From JBFHIZ01 sp963666475 (lineage in GTDB: Bacteria; Bacillota; Clostridia; Lachnospirales; Lachnospiraceae), in contig CAXXJM010000001.1 of the NCBI GenBank assembly GCA_963666475.2, forward strand, positions 248,001 through 312,000: a DNA stretch of 64,000 bases, written 5' to 3'. This document shows, piece by piece, positions 9,292 through 19,242 of the stretch (position 1 is the stretch's first letter; every line of letters begins with the position of its first letter). The translations under genes and the position numbers were made by a program. The notes beneath the pieces are model-generated. The model was not told the origin of the DNA, searched no databases, and saw only the letters and a list, made by a program, of their open reading frames with translations.

Positions 9292-10008
9292 CTAAAAATG
9301 AAATTTTTTTTGAAATTGTTTGCGAAGATTTGATTTTGTAAGGATTGTAGTAAGCGCGATATTGATGATTACGACTACAGCTATTACAATAGCGGACCAT
9401 GTGAGTGAAATGTGCCGTTTACTATATAAATCAAGTGTTATCTCTATGGTAGCGCATTCGATACCGATGCTTGTAAAAATGTATAAAGCGGTCGAGAGAA
9501 AAGAAGGTTTTTTTCTTTTTGTTAGAAAGACCAAAATGCATACCAAAACAAAACACATGGTGATAATTGGAACAGCCACAGGGAAAAACCAGGCTACCTT
9601 ATTTGGGTGCATGATAGAGATTAGCAATAAAAAGAGAGTTATGGATGCGTAATCCATCAATAAATAGATATAGACGGGCATTTTGCGAATGATTGGAGGA
9701 AAGATATATAACCAAAGAACGGCACAAATACCAATGAGATAAAATGACCACCAACTCTCGCGATATAGAAAGATGTTTAAAATAAATGATGTAAGAGAAG
9801 TTGCAACTAAAATAACAGTTATCAATATAACGAGATCCGTTTTCTTGGTTTTTTCTACTTCTTCACGAACAAGTGGAAAAGGAGCTTCTGCTTTTGGAAT
9901 AAAATCTTTCACTTCGTATTTATTTGGATCTATGACGACAGTATTGCATAAGGGACAGCGAGAGCAGCTTTCATCGAGCTCAACACCACAATGTACACAG
10001 TATGACAT
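9292..10008 (-). CDS. Zinc-ribbon membrane protein (DUF6320-like)
   Basis: The first 25 residues are a zinc ribbon (CVHC at 4-7, then CSRCPLC), followed by a charged linker and about six hydrophobic membrane segments from residue ~58. The C terminus is basic (RKQFQKKFHF). The start has GGAGG at proper distance. It lies 14 bases after the acyltransferase-like gene on the same strand, so the two are an operon. Biochemical function is unknown; I recall this family beside condensation-type acyltransferases and hydrolases in Clostridia, which suggests a shared envelope or acyl-transfer role. Confidence 0.75.
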   Translation of the reverse strand: MSYCVHCGVELDESCSRCPLCNTVVIDPNKYEVKDFIPKAEAPFPLVREEVEKTKKTDLVILITVILVATSLTSFILNIFLYRESWWSFYLIGICAVLWLYIFPPIIRKMPVYIYLLMDYASITLFLLLISIMHPNKVAWFFPVAVPIITMCFVLVCILVFLTKRKKPSFLSTALYIFTSIGIECATIEITLDLYSKRHISLTWSAIVIAVVVIINIALTTILTKSNLRKQFQKKFHF

Positions 10009-10022
10009 ATGATACCTCCATT

Positions 10023-11333
10023 TTATTTTGGTTCATCCGCCTGATAGATTCGATTGCTTTCTATTTTTACAGAAAGCCCGAGTTTCACTAAATGACGGAA
10101 GAATTCTCGTTCAACATCAGTTTCCACAATTCCACTAGTAAAATTGATCGTTAGATTATCTTGAAAACTGATTATTGCACAATTTGTACGAGTCGTAAAA
10201 GGCTGACCCATATAAAAATCCATGCGCTCTACATAGGGTTCCATTTCTTGTGGAATTGAAATGCGGCCTAAATTGGTCATTCCTGCAGAGGAGTTTTTCG
10301 CTTGTACTTTTTTGTAGAAAGAGCGTACAACATAATCTTTAATAAATAATGGAATCAAACGGATGATTGGATGCTTTTGTACCGTGGCATTAGTTGTGAT
10401 GTCACTGCATAACATTTTATCATTGACCTGATATTTTAAATAATGATGTACAAATTGAACCGTTTCTGGAAAGGAATATTCGCCCATTCTTGGATCAATA
10501 AAGGGATAGACCATAGTAATAAAATTGCGTAATGTTAAGGAAGGAAAGAATTGCCGAAGATTAACCGGTAGTGCAATTCGAATTGGTCGGATTCTTCGTT
10601 CCTTCTTATTTTTTTGTACAGTCTGTAGCGAGTATAGTAAAGTTCCTACTAAGAACTCAGTCACAGATACCCCATAGTTCTTTGCAAGGGGTAGAATCTC
10701 CTCTACAGAAAGAACGCTGCTGATGATGTTAAGTGAATAAAGGGCATCTTTTGTTCCGTGTACCTGAAATGTCTTAGCACTTTCTCGCTTGGGTTTGACT
10801 TTTGAGTTGGCATATCGCATGTAGGCATCTTCTAATTCTTCCGGGTGTGGTTCTGCGTGAACATCAAGTACATACCCACTTGGAGTGATGGAAACCCCTT
10901 TTAAAGAGAGATAGGTAGCAACTGTAGTCAAAAGAACGCACATGGCACCGTTTCCGTCGCCAAGGCAGTGGTGAACTTCGAGAGAAATTCGTTTTTTATA
11001 GTAAAAAAACCGAAGGAGATATCGATTATTTGCACGAGCAGGTATTGGCATACATGGATTATGAATGTCTTCTTTTAAAAAGGGACCTGGTAAATGGTTT
11101 GGTTCTAGATACCGCCAAAACAAACCTTTATGCATGGCTACTTTATAAGTAGGGAATCTTGGGATGGTTAGATCAATTGCTCGTTGAAAAGAAATTGGAT
11201 CGATCTCTTCAGTTAAGGTTATGCTAAGTCGATATACAGATGAAAAATCTTTTCTTCGAAGTGTCGGATAAACAATTGCGGATAAATCAAGCTTATACCA
11301 TGTGTCCGGGCGAATGTGTTTTTGATTCATCAT
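10023..11333 (-). CDS. Condensation-domain-like acyltransferase (alcohol acetyltransferase-like)
   Basis: A 436-residue member of the chloramphenicol-acetyltransferase/condensation fold. The catalytic signature HHxxxDG is present as HHCLGDGNG near residue 121, inside EVHHCLGDGNGAM. A second half with a PVNLR-type strand (ALPVNLRQFF) matches the two-lobed fold. It should move an acyl group from a thioester to an alcohol or amine; donor and acceptor cannot be told. GGAGG lies six bases before the first of two adjacent ATG codons. It is the first gene of a two-gene operon with the zinc-ribbon protein and is divergent from an esterase-like hydrolase. Confidence 0.72.
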   Translation of the reverse strand: MMNQKHIRPDTWYKLDLSAIVYPTLRRKDFSSVYRLSITLTEEIDPISFQRAIDLTIPRFPTYKVAMHKGLFWRYLEPNHLPGPFLKEDIHNPCMPIPARANNRYLLRFFYYKKRISLEVHHCLGDGNGAMCVLLTTVATYLSLKGVSITPSGYVLDVHAEPHPEELEDAYMRYANSKVKPKRESAKTFQVHGTKDALYSLNIISSVLSVEEILPLAKNYGVSVTEFLVGTLLYSLQTVQKNKKERRIRPIRIALPVNLRQFFPSLTLRNFITMVYPFIDPRMGEYSFPETVQFVHHYLKYQVNDKMLCSDITTNATVQKHPIIRLIPLFIKDYVVRSFYKKVQAKNSSAGMTNLGRISIPQEMEPYVERMDFYMGQPFTTRTNCAIISFQDNLTINFTSGIVETDVEREFFRHLVKLGLSVKIESNRIYQADEPK

Positions 11334-11527
11334 AGGATACCTCCTTTTCTAATTTGATTATATCTTTTTGGGTAAGGGTTAGCAAGATGAATTCGGATAA
11401 TGACTTGATAAAGGTAAAAAAAACAGAAAGTATATGAATTGAAAAATCTTTGAAAAAACTAGGAAAAGCAAAGCAACTAGTGTATATTAAATAGGTATTG
11501 TATCTTCAGTAAAAAAGGAGGAATACT

Positions 11528-12424
11528 ATGAGTGAACAACAAAAGAACAGCCCAAAACTTTTGGGGATTATCAAAGCAGTACACGGTTTTGTTGAAAAAC
11601 AAGATTTGGATGAAAAAAGACAGGCCCAAATTAACTTAGGGAATTTATATACTAGAATGAAAGATATAAGTGTGGCAGAATTTGAGATAGATGGAACTAG
11701 CGCGGAATGGATCACCGTAAATCGGGCACATATGAAGAAATATGTCATATTATACTGCCATGGAGGTGGCTATATGAGTGGCAGTAAGGAGTATGCGCGT
11801 GCGATCACTTATAAGTTGGCAAGGAGTACATCCATGGATGTATTATGTTTTGATTATCGATTAGCACCTGAACATCCGTTTCCAGCAGCTACGGAAGATG
11901 TTGTAAAAATATGGGATTATTTAATGTTATTGGGATATGGAGCGAGGGACATTATTGTTGCAGGAGATAGTGCTGGGGGGAATTTGGCGCTTACACTTCT
12001 ACATCATTTAAAAGCAGAGGGAAGGCTGCTGCCTAGAGGGCTTGCACTGCTATCTCCGTGGACAGATTTGACCTGTCAGGGGCAATCACATCAAATCAAT
12101 GCAGAATTAGATCCGGTATTGGATGCGGAGTATATGAAACAGGCAATTGAACATTATGCAAAAAATCAAGAACTATCAAACCCCATGATTTCCCCTTTGT
12201 TTGGTGATTTTAAAGGATTTCCGCCGACCTATATTCAGGTGGGAGAATATGAAATCTTATATGATGATTCCAAAAAACTATATGAAGTAATGATGGAAGC
12301 AAATGTATCTGTTCAATTTTGTCGATTTCCTAAAATGTGGCATGTGTTTCAAATGTCACCATTTAAAACAGCCTATGATGCGATGGAAGAAATTGCTGAG
12401 TTTATTTTTAAAATTTGTCGATAA
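11528..12424 (+). CDS. Alpha/beta hydrolase, hormone-sensitive-lipase family esterase
   Basis: A 298-residue serine hydrolase. The oxyanion-hole motif HGGG is at about residue 78 (YCHGGGYMSGS), the nucleophile elbow GDSAGG near 147 (VAGDSAGGNLAL), the acidic residue probably in the LDPVLD region or later, and the catalytic His near the end in WHVFQM. No signal peptide, so cytoplasmic. GGAGG precedes the ATG. It would cleave a short acyl ester. Its divergent position to the acyltransferase operon suggests opposing or linked acyl chemistry, but that is inference. Confidence 0.85.
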   Translation: MSEQQKNSPKLLGIIKAVHGFVEKQDLDEKRQAQINLGNLYTRMKDISVAEFEIDGTSAEWITVNRAHMKKYVILYCHGGGYMSGSKEYARAITYKLARSTSMDVLCFDYRLAPEHPFPAATEDVVKIWDYLMLLGYGARDIIVAGDSAGGNLALTLLHHLKAEGRLLPRGLALLSPWTDLTCQGQSHQINAELDPVLDAEYMKQAIEHYAKNQELSNPMISPLFGDFKGFPPTYIQVGEYEILYDDSKKLYEVMMEANVSVQFCRFPKMWHVFQMSPFKTAYDAMEEIAEFIFKICR

Positions 12425-12542
12425 GGCTTTATTTTTTGAATAAAACAAAAAAAATATAAAATAAAAAAGGAAATGTTAAAGCCACGCAGAATACTATAAT
12501 TAGAGAAATTTTTGAAAAATATCGATAAAAAAGAAGGATGTT

Positions 12543-13547
12543 ATGACAATACGTGAATTGTTAGAAATGCAGGAACAAGAGATTTTAAGTCCCTATGCGA
12601 TGTTAAATGTGAATACCAAAGGACGAATTTTGACGGAAGAACCGTGCGATATTCGCCCTGTTTTTCAGCGCGATAGAGATCGTATTCTGCACAGCAAGGC
12701 GTTCCGTAGATTAAAAGACAAAACACAGGTGTTTTTAACTCCGCAAGGTGATCATTATCGTACAAGACTTACACATACTTTGGAAGTGTCACAGAATGGT
12801 CGGACCATTGCAAAGGCGCTACGCTTAAATGAAGATCTAGTGGAAGCAATATCTTTGGGGCATGACTTGGGACATACTCCTTTTGGACATGCTGGAGAAC
12901 GTGCATTAAATGAAATTTGTCCGTACGGATTTATACATAGTGATCAAAGTGTTCGAGTGGTGGATATTTTGGAAAAAGATGGTCTTGGTCTAAATTTGAC
13001 ATATGAAGTGCGCGACGGAATCAAAAATCATCAAACATCTGGTACCCCCTGTACATTAGAAGGTAAGATCGTAAGAATGTCCGACAAAATTGCATATATG
13101 CATCATGACTGCGATGATGCGGTGCGTGCTGGAATCTTAAGAGAAGAGGATTTCCCAGAAGAAATTTGTCGCGTCATAGGATATCACACCAAAGATCGGC
13201 TTGATAGCTTTATTCATGATATTGTAATAAACAGTCAAGGGAAAAATGATATTGTGATGTCAAATGAAGTGGAACACGCGATGAATCAGTTGCGTAAATT
13301 TATGTTTGAAAGAGTTTATGTAAATTCAGAAGCAAAAAGTGAAGAAGGCAAAGCAATTCAACTGATTAAAACACTATATTTATATTTTTTGGAACACCAA
13401 AATGAAATTCCGGATAATTTAATGATTCGGGTTAGAGAAGGAATTGATCCGATTGAACGGATCGTTTGTGACTATATAGCAGCCATGACGGACAGATATG
13501 CAATTTCTGTATATGAGGAACGATTTGTACCAAAGGCATGGCAATAA
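12543..13547 (+). CDS. dgt: Deoxyguanosinetriphosphate triphosphohydrolase-like protein
   Basis: HD-domain dNTP triphosphohydrolase, 334 residues. It hydrolyses a dNTP to deoxynucleoside and triphosphate, controlling dNTP pools. The metal-binding H...HD...D signature is visible: RTRLTHTLEVSQ (first His) and SLGHDLGHTPFGHAGE (His-Asp). The N-terminal RDRDRILHSKAFRRLKDKTQVF is typical. An AAGAAGG site precedes the ATG. It is 16 bases upstream of dnaG, a frequent arrangement in Clostridia, tying dNTP supply to replication priming. Confidence 0.92.
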   Translation: MTIRELLEMQEQEILSPYAMLNVNTKGRILTEEPCDIRPVFQRDRDRILHSKAFRRLKDKTQVFLTPQGDHYRTRLTHTLEVSQNGRTIAKALRLNEDLVEAISLGHDLGHTPFGHAGERALNEICPYGFIHSDQSVRVVDILEKDGLGLNLTYEVRDGIKNHQTSGTPCTLEGKIVRMSDKIAYMHHDCDDAVRAGILREEDFPEEICRVIGYHTKDRLDSFIHDIVINSQGKNDIVMSNEVEHAMNQLRKFMFERVYVNSEAKSEEGKAIQLIKTLYLYFLEHQNEIPDNLMIRVREGIDPIERIVCDYIAAMTDRYAISVYEERFVPKAWQ

Positions 13548-13563
13548 AAGAGAGAGAACGTAT

Positions 13564-15342
13564 ATGTATTTTTCAGAAGAACTGGTCGATGAAGTTCGAG
13601 AAAAAAATAGAATAGAAGATGTCATTTCCGGATATGTTCGTCTTAAGAAACAGGGGAGCAATTATTTCGGATTGTGTCCGTTTCATAACGAGAAAAGTCC
13701 TTCTTTTTCCGTTTCCCCAAACAAACAGATTTATTATTGTTTTGGGTGTGGTGCAGGTGGAAATGTTCTTACTTTTGTGATGGAATATGAAAATTATTCA
13801 TTTCCAGAAGCGTTAAAAATGCTTGCAGATCGTGCTGGCATCAAGCTACCAGAAGAAGAAAATTCACCTGAGATAAAAAAACGAGAAAGTAGACGTTCAA
13901 CAATCCTTGACATTGAAAAAGAAACTGCAAAATTTTACTATTACCAGCTTCGTTCGGAACACGGAAAAAACGGTATGCAGTATTTGGTTGACCGAGGACT
14001 TTCCGAGCAGACAAGGGATTCTTTTGGATTGGGATATTCACCGAAAAATGCAAATGCATTGGTTGGGTATTTAAAAGGAAAGGGATATTCGGATGAATTA
14101 ATACTTGCTGCAGGTGTTGTAAATCATAGTGAACAGTCAGGAATGTTCGATAAATTATGGAATCGGGTGGTGTTTCCAATTCAGGATGTGAATCATCGGG
14201 TAATTGGATTTGGTGGTCGCGTACTTGGTGATGCGAAACCTAAGTATTTGAATTCCCCGGGAACGGAAGTGTTTGATAAAGGTAGAAATTTATACGGTTT
14301 AAATTTTGCGAGAACGGCTAGAAAGGGCAACATCATTCTGTGTGAAGGATACATGGATGTCATTGCAATGCATCAAGCCGGCTTTAATCAGGCAGTAGCA
14401 TCCCTTGGAACCGCATTTACTTCGGGGCAAGCAAATTTATTGCATCGATATACCGAAGAAGTTTTGTTGATTTATGATTCGGATGATGCTGGTGTAAAAG
14501 CGGCATTACGAGCAATTCCGATACTAAAAGAAGCAGGATTGATCGTAAAAATTGTAAATTTGAAACCATATAAAGATCCAGACGAATTTATGAAGCAGTT
14601 GGGGAAAGAAGAGTTTCAAAAGCGTCTTGACAATGCTGAAAATGCGTTTTACTATGAAATTCGTGTGCTTGGGTCAGAGTTTAATATGAATGACCCAGAA
14701 AGTAAGACTCGTTTTCATCGAGCAATCGCAGAAAAACTTTGTACTACTTTTTCTGAGGATATGGAACGGGAGAATTATCTGCATGCAATTGCAGAGAAAT
14801 ACATGATTTCTTCAGAGAGTCTGAAAAAATTGGTGAATTCCTATGCAATGAAAACTGGTTTTGTTTCCGAAGTGAGACGTCCAGAAAAAACAGTGAAAGA
14901 AAAGGTCAATAAAGAAGAGTTCAGTAAAAAAACACAAAAAATGTTGTTGACATGGATTTGCGAGGAACCGGAAATTTTAAAACAGATAGAAGCCTATATT
15001 ACATTGGAAGATTTTACTGAGCCAATGTATCGCCAGGTTGCTGCTAAAGTAATTGAGGATATTCATTCGGATTCTTTAAACATGGCGAAAGTAATTAGCA
15101 TGTTTGATGATCCGGATTCACAAAAAGAGGTTGCGTCGCTATTCAATACCTATGTAAATGAAATTCGGACGAAAGAAGAACGGGAACGTGCAATACATGA
15201 TATTCTTATGTCTGTGAAAAAAAATGCATTTGAGTTCTACAGTGGACAAATGGGAACGGATATTACAGCTACCCAGAAGGCAATTCAGACAAAGCAGTTG
15301 ATTGAAAAATTACAGCGAGAAAGAATCTATTTGCAAAAATAA
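13564..15342 (+). CDS. dnaG: DNA primase
   Basis: 592-residue replicative primase, making RNA primers at the fork. The CHC2 zinc finger is at residues ~40-65 (CPFHNEKSPSFSV...YYCFGCGAGG). A Toprim domain starts near 255 (ILCEGYMDVIAMHQAGF, then IYDSDDAG), and a C-terminal DnaB-binding region follows. The ATG at 13564 gives the normal start MYFSEELVDEVREKN; an in-frame ATG 22 codons earlier lies inside dgt and is unlikely. Followed by rpoD, as in the classical macromolecular-synthesis operon. Confidence 0.96.
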   Translation: MYFSEELVDEVREKNRIEDVISGYVRLKKQGSNYFGLCPFHNEKSPSFSVSPNKQIYYCFGCGAGGNVLTFVMEYENYSFPEALKMLADRAGIKLPEEENSPEIKKRESRRSTILDIEKETAKFYYYQLRSEHGKNGMQYLVDRGLSEQTRDSFGLGYSPKNANALVGYLKGKGYSDELILAAGVVNHSEQSGMFDKLWNRVVFPIQDVNHRVIGFGGRVLGDAKPKYLNSPGTEVFDKGRNLYGLNFARTARKGNIILCEGYMDVIAMHQAGFNQAVASLGTAFTSGQANLLHRYTEEVLLIYDSDDAGVKAALRAIPILKEAGLIVKIVNLKPYKDPDEFMKQLGKEEFQKRLDNAENAFYYEIRVLGSEFNMNDPESKTRFHRAIAEKLCTTFSEDMERENYLHAIAEKYMISSESLKKLVNSYAMKTGFVSEVRRPEKTVKEKVNKEEFSKKTQKMLLTWICEEPEILKQIEAYITLEDFTEPMYRQVAAKVIEDIHSDSLNMAKVISMFDDPDSQKEVASLFNTYVNEIRTKEERERAIHDILMSVKKNAFEFYSGQMGTDITATQKAIQTKQLIEKLQRERIYLQK

Positions 15343-15376
15343 ATAAGTAAGCTCACCGGAGCAGAAGGATGGAAGA

Positions 15377-16489
15377 ATGAACGAAGAACTACAAAAACAG
15401 TTTGATGAAAAATTAGACGAGATTTTGAAATTGGCAAAGGATAAGAAAAATGTATTGGATGATGCAGATATCACCTCTATTTTTTCTGAATTTTCTTTAG
15501 ACCCGGAAGCTTTTGAAAAAGTCATTGAGGTTGTGGAAAGTAAGAACATCGAGATTATGCGTACGGATGACGTAGAGGACGAAGACGACGATGAAATCAT
15601 CTTGTTAGAAGAAGATGAAGTCGACGTTGAGAAAATCGATCTTTCGGTACCAGATGGTATTAATATTGAAGATCCGGTACGTATGTATTTAAAAGAAATC
15701 GGAAAGGTTCCACTGCTTTCAGCAGAAGAAGAAGTGGAATTGGCAAAACGTTTAGAGCTAGGTGATGCTGAAGCGAAAAAGAAACTGGCTGAAGCAAATC
15801 TTCGTTTGGTGGTAAGTATTGCAAAGAGATATGTAGGACGAGGAATGCTTTTTTTGGATTTGATTCAAGAAGGTAATCTTGGTCTGATCAAAGCGGTTGA
15901 AAAATTTGATTATCGCAAAGGATTTAAATTCTCAACATATGCAACATGGTGGATTCGCCAGGCGATTACCAGAGCAATTGCAGATCAGGCAAGAACGATA
16001 CGTATTCCGGTTCATATGGTTGAGACAATTAACAAATTAATTCGAGTGAGCAGACAGTTGCTTCAGGAATTAGGAAGAGAACCGACCCCAGAAGAAATTG
16101 CGGAAGAAATGGGTATGACGGAAGAACGTGTTCGTGAAATTTTGAAAATCTCACAAGAGCCTGTTTCGCTAGAAACACCAATTGGTGAAGAGGAAGATAG
16201 TCATTTGGGAGATTTCATTCAAGATGACAATGTGCCAGTACCTGCTGACGCTGCAGCATTTACTCTTTTAAAAGAGCAGTTGGTTGAAGTGCTTTCTACG
16301 CTTACAGAAAGAGAACAAAAAGTTCTGCGCCTTCGTTTTGGCTTGGATGACGGTAGAGCAAGAACACTTGAAGAAGTTGGAAAAGAGTTCCATGTAACCA
16401 GAGAACGTATTCGACAGATCGAAGCAAAAGCACTTCGAAAACTTCGTCATCCAAGTCGAAGCAGAAAATTGAAAGACTTTTTAGATTAA
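15377..16489 (+). CDS. rpoD: Primary RNA polymerase sigma factor (sigma-70/SigA)
   Basis: 370 residues. An acidic N-terminal region 1.1 (many Glu/Asp up to residue ~90) is followed by region 1.2 (DPVRMYLKEIG), region 2 (LRLVVSIAKRYVGRGMLFLDLIQEGNLGL and the -10 reading helix YATWWIRQAITRAI), region 3, and region 4 with the -35 reading helix (TLEEVGKEFHVTRERIRQIEAKALRKL). This confirms a standard SigA, so TTGACA/TATAAT promoters should be used here. The last base of its stop codon is the first base of trmK. Confidence 0.97.
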   Translation: MNEELQKQFDEKLDEILKLAKDKKNVLDDADITSIFSEFSLDPEAFEKVIEVVESKNIEIMRTDDVEDEDDDEIILLEEDEVDVEKIDLSVPDGINIEDPVRMYLKEIGKVPLLSAEEEVELAKRLELGDAEAKKKLAEANLRLVVSIAKRYVGRGMLFLDLIQEGNLGLIKAVEKFDYRKGFKFSTYATWWIRQAITRAIADQARTIRIPVHMVETINKLIRVSRQLLQELGREPTPEEIAEEMGMTEERVREILKISQEPVSLETPIGEEEDSHLGDFIQDDNVPVPADAAAFTLLKEQLVEVLSTLTEREQKVLRLRFGLDDGRARTLEEVGKEFHVTRERIRQIEAKALRKLRHPSRSRKLKDFLD

Positions 16490-17220
16490 TGAATATAGAT
16501 ATTAGTAAGCGTCTACAAACCATTGTAGATCTTATCCCGGAAACGGATACGATAGTAGACATTGGATGTGATCATGGATATGTTCCGATATCTTTGTTGA
16601 TGAGAAATAAGGTAAAACGTGCAATTGCCATGGATGTGAATGAGGGTCCGAGAAAACGTGCGGAAAAAAATATTGAAGCATATGGGTTTTCAAAACAAAT
16701 TAAAACCAGACAGTCCAATGGGTTTGAAAGGCTTGCAATAGGTGAAGCAAATACGGCGATTATAGCAGGTATGGGCGGACGCCTTGTTGCATCGATTTTG
16801 ACGGAAGATTTGGAGAAGACGAAATCAATCAAGAACATACTTTTACAACCACAATCTGATTTGGATGTTGTACGAAAATTGATCACAGAAATAGAATACG
16901 AATGTATCAACGAAGTCGTTGTGTATGATGATGAAAAGTTTTATTTTATGATGTTGATTGAGAAAAGCGAAAAGAGTCCTCAAGAACTGGAAGGTACGGC
17001 TTATTCGGATATGGAACTGCGTTTCGGGAAATTTCTACTTGAAAGGAAAGATCCGGTATTGTTTGATTATTTGCTATTTAAACAAAAAGAATTTCAAAAG
17101 ATATGGGACACGCTTACCGATTCTAACGAACTTTCAGATCGGAAAAAGGAAAGAAAGCAGATCATAGAGGGAGAACTGCGGTATTTAGACAAGGCTTTTT
17201 CGTTCTTTGATAAGGAGTAG
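16489..17220 (+). CDS. trmK: tRNA (adenine-22-N1)-methyltransferase
   Basis: 243-residue class I SAM methyltransferase of the TrmK family, which makes m1A22 in tRNA of Gram-positives. The SAM site is IVDIGCDHGYVPI near residue 23, and the family motif AIIAGMGGRL near residue 87. The C-terminal part is a charged coiled coil. Start and the rpoD stop overlap by one base (TAATG), so translation is coupled. The position directly after rpoD is the usual one in Firmicutes. Confidence 0.92.
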   Translation: MNIDISKRLQTIVDLIPETDTIVDIGCDHGYVPISLLMRNKVKRAIAMDVNEGPRKRAEKNIEAYGFSKQIKTRQSNGFERLAIGEANTAIIAGMGGRLVASILTEDLEKTKSIKNILLQPQSDLDVVRKLITEIEYECINEVVVYDDEKFYFMMLIEKSEKSPQELEGTAYSDMELRFGKFLLERKDPVLFDYLLFKQKEFQKIWDTLTDSNELSDRKKERKQIIEGELRYLDKAFSFFDKE

Positions 17221-17224
17221 ATAC

Positions 17225-18886
17225 ATGGCAGATGTAAGAATAAAAGTAAATGGAGAAGAGCGAATTGTCGATCACAAAATGACGTTTGAAAAATTAGCGC
17301 TAGATTACCAAGAACATTTTAGTGCCCCAGTGGCATTGGTATATCAAAACGGTAAAATTCGTGAATTATTTCGAAAGATTGACATAAGTAGTGAAATAGA
17401 GTTTATTACTTTGGCAACCACCATTGGCCACAAAACATATGAAAGAACGGCAACCATGCTTTTTTTTAAGGCGTTGTATGATTGCATTGGAAAAGATAAT
17501 ATTAAGAAGGCTAAAATTGAATTTTCACTTGGAGCAGGACTTTTCTTCCGTTGTGAAGGAAACTTTACTATGAACCAAGATTTGGTAGAGCAAATCAAAT
17601 CAAGAATGGAAGAACTCCGAGATCAGAAAATCCCATTTTACAAAACCTTGATGCATAAATCTGATGCAGTTCGTATTTTTCAAGAACAGGGAATGCATGA
17701 TAAAGTGGAGCTTATTCGATATCGAAATAGTTCTGAAATCAATGTATATTCTTTGGACGATTATTATGATTATTATTATGGATATATGTTGCCAAATACA
17801 TCGTATTTGACTCGTTTTCAGATAGAGATGTACGAAGGTGGCATTATGTTGTTGTTGCCTAAGAAACGCTCACTTGATGTGATTCCTAAGTTGGATGCTC
17901 GAGTAAAACTGTTTCAAGTTTTGGATAAGTCAACAAAATGGAATGAGACCATGCACATTGATACAGTTGGAGATCTCAATAAGAAGATTTGTGATGGAAA
18001 ATTCGAAGAGCTTGTTTTGGTTCATGAAGCTTTAATGGAAAAGAGAATTGGTGAAATTGCAGAAGAAATTGCTTCAAAATCTGGAGTGAAATTTATTATG
18101 ATTGCAGGGCCTTCATCTTCAGGGAAGACATCCTTTGCGAATCGCTTATCCATTCAGTTAATGGCACAGGGTCTATCACCTCATCCAATAGGGGTGGACA
18201 ATTACTTTGTGAATCGAGAATTTACACCAGTTGATGAAGACGGGAATTTTAATTTTGAATGCTTAGAAGCGATAGATACCAAGCAATTTAATTTGGATAT
18301 GACCAGATTATTGAATGGAGAATCGGTTGATTTGCCACACTTTGATTTTGTGTCAGGCAAAAGAGAATATAATGGTGATTTTTTGTCCTTAGGTGAGGAG
18401 GATGTTCTAGTTATTGAAGGCATTCATGCATTGAATGACCAAATGTCCTATGATCTACCAAAAGAGAGTAAGTATAAGATCTATATCAGTGCACTAACCA
18501 CATTAAATGTTGATGAACATAATCGAATTCCGACAACGGATGCCAGATTGATTCGTCGTATGGTTCGTGATGCAAGAACAAGAGGAGCTTCCGCGAAGAG
18601 GACGATTCAGATGTGGCCTTCTGTTCGTAAAGGAGAAGAATTGAATATTTTTCCATACCAGGAAAGTACAGATGTGATGTTTAACTCAACATTGATCTAC
18701 GAATTATCTGTACTAAAGCAGTATGCAGAACCGATTCTATATAATATTAAACCAGATGAAGAGGAATACTATGAAGCACAACGTTTGCTTAAGTTTTTAA
18801 GTTATTTTCTGGGTGTGAGTACGGAAGGACTTCCGAACAACTCACTGATCCGCGAATTTGTAGGCGGAAGTTGTTTTAACGTATAA
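17225..18886 (+). CDS. Nucleoside (uridine) kinase with N-terminal TGS-like domain
   Basis: 553 residues: a ubiquitin/TGS-like N-terminal region to about residue 60, a middle region related to the second additional domain of threonyl-tRNA synthetase, then a uridine-kinase domain with P-loop GPSSSGKTS near residue 295 and VIEGIHALN near 395. It probably phosphorylates uridine/cytidine with ATP in pyrimidine salvage. The start at 17225 has AAGGAG 8 bases upstream; an in-frame ATG six codons earlier overlaps trmK and lacks a site. Fusion of tRNA-synthetase-like modules to a kinase is normal for this clostridial family. Substrate is not proven. Confidence 0.88.
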   Translation: MADVRIKVNGEERIVDHKMTFEKLALDYQEHFSAPVALVYQNGKIRELFRKIDISSEIEFITLATTIGHKTYERTATMLFFKALYDCIGKDNIKKAKIEFSLGAGLFFRCEGNFTMNQDLVEQIKSRMEELRDQKIPFYKTLMHKSDAVRIFQEQGMHDKVELIRYRNSSEINVYSLDDYYDYYYGYMLPNTSYLTRFQIEMYEGGIMLLLPKKRSLDVIPKLDARVKLFQVLDKSTKWNETMHIDTVGDLNKKICDGKFEELVLVHEALMEKRIGEIAEEIASKSGVKFIMIAGPSSSGKTSFANRLSIQLMAQGLSPHPIGVDNYFVNREFTPVDEDGNFNFECLEAIDTKQFNLDMTRLLNGESVDLPHFDFVSGKREYNGDFLSLGEEDVLVIEGIHALNDQMSYDLPKESKYKIYISALTTLNVDEHNRIPTTDARLIRRMVRDARTRGASAKRTIQMWPSVRKGEELNIFPYQESTDVMFNSTLIYELSVLKQYAEPILYNIKPDEEEYYEAQRLLKFLSYFLGVSTEGLPNNSLIREFVGGSCFNV

Positions 18887-18887
18887 A
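18858..18887 (+). promoter_or_regulatory. Probable rnpB promoter
   Basis: TTGTAG, 18-base spacer, TATAAA. The predicted transcription start falls at about 18894, the first base of the RNase P RNA closing helix. It lies inside the 3' end of the kinase gene. Confidence 0.45.
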
Positions 18888-18894
18888 TTAAATA

Positions 18895-19232
18895 TAAGTA
18901 AGTCAGATGATCGCGGCTATCCATTGGATAGGTGAGGAAAGTCCGGGCTTCGTAGGGCAGGATGCCGGATAACGTCCGGTGGAGGTGACTCCAAGGCTAG
19001 TGCAACAGAAATATACCGCTTTCTTAGGAAAGTAAGGGTGGAAGGGCAGTGTAAGAGACTACCGCCCGAATGGTAACATTCGGGGCATATGTAAACCCCA
19101 TCCGAAGCAAGACCATATAAAAACAATGCAATTGCCCGTTGGGTTTTTAGGTAGGTCGCTCGAAATTAACGGTAACGGTAATTCTAGATAGATGATCATT
19201 CAACGACATAACCCGGCTTATCGATTTGCTTA
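18895..19232 (+). ncRNA. rnpB: RNase P RNA (class A)
   Basis: Catalytic RNA of RNase P, which matures tRNA 5' ends. The universal core is present: GAGGAAAGTCCGGGCT with CAGGATGCCGG, the AGACTACCGCCC-type segment preceded by GGGCAGTGTAAG, the GGTAAACCCC-like segment (TGTAAACCCCATCCG), and the 3' end ACATAACCCGGCTTATCG. The 5' segment TAAGTAAGTCAGA pairs with the 3' segment TCGATTTGCTTA to form helix P1. It follows the nucleoside kinase and is ended by a hairpin terminator. Confidence 0.97.
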
Positions 19233-19242
19233 TTTTAATGAT

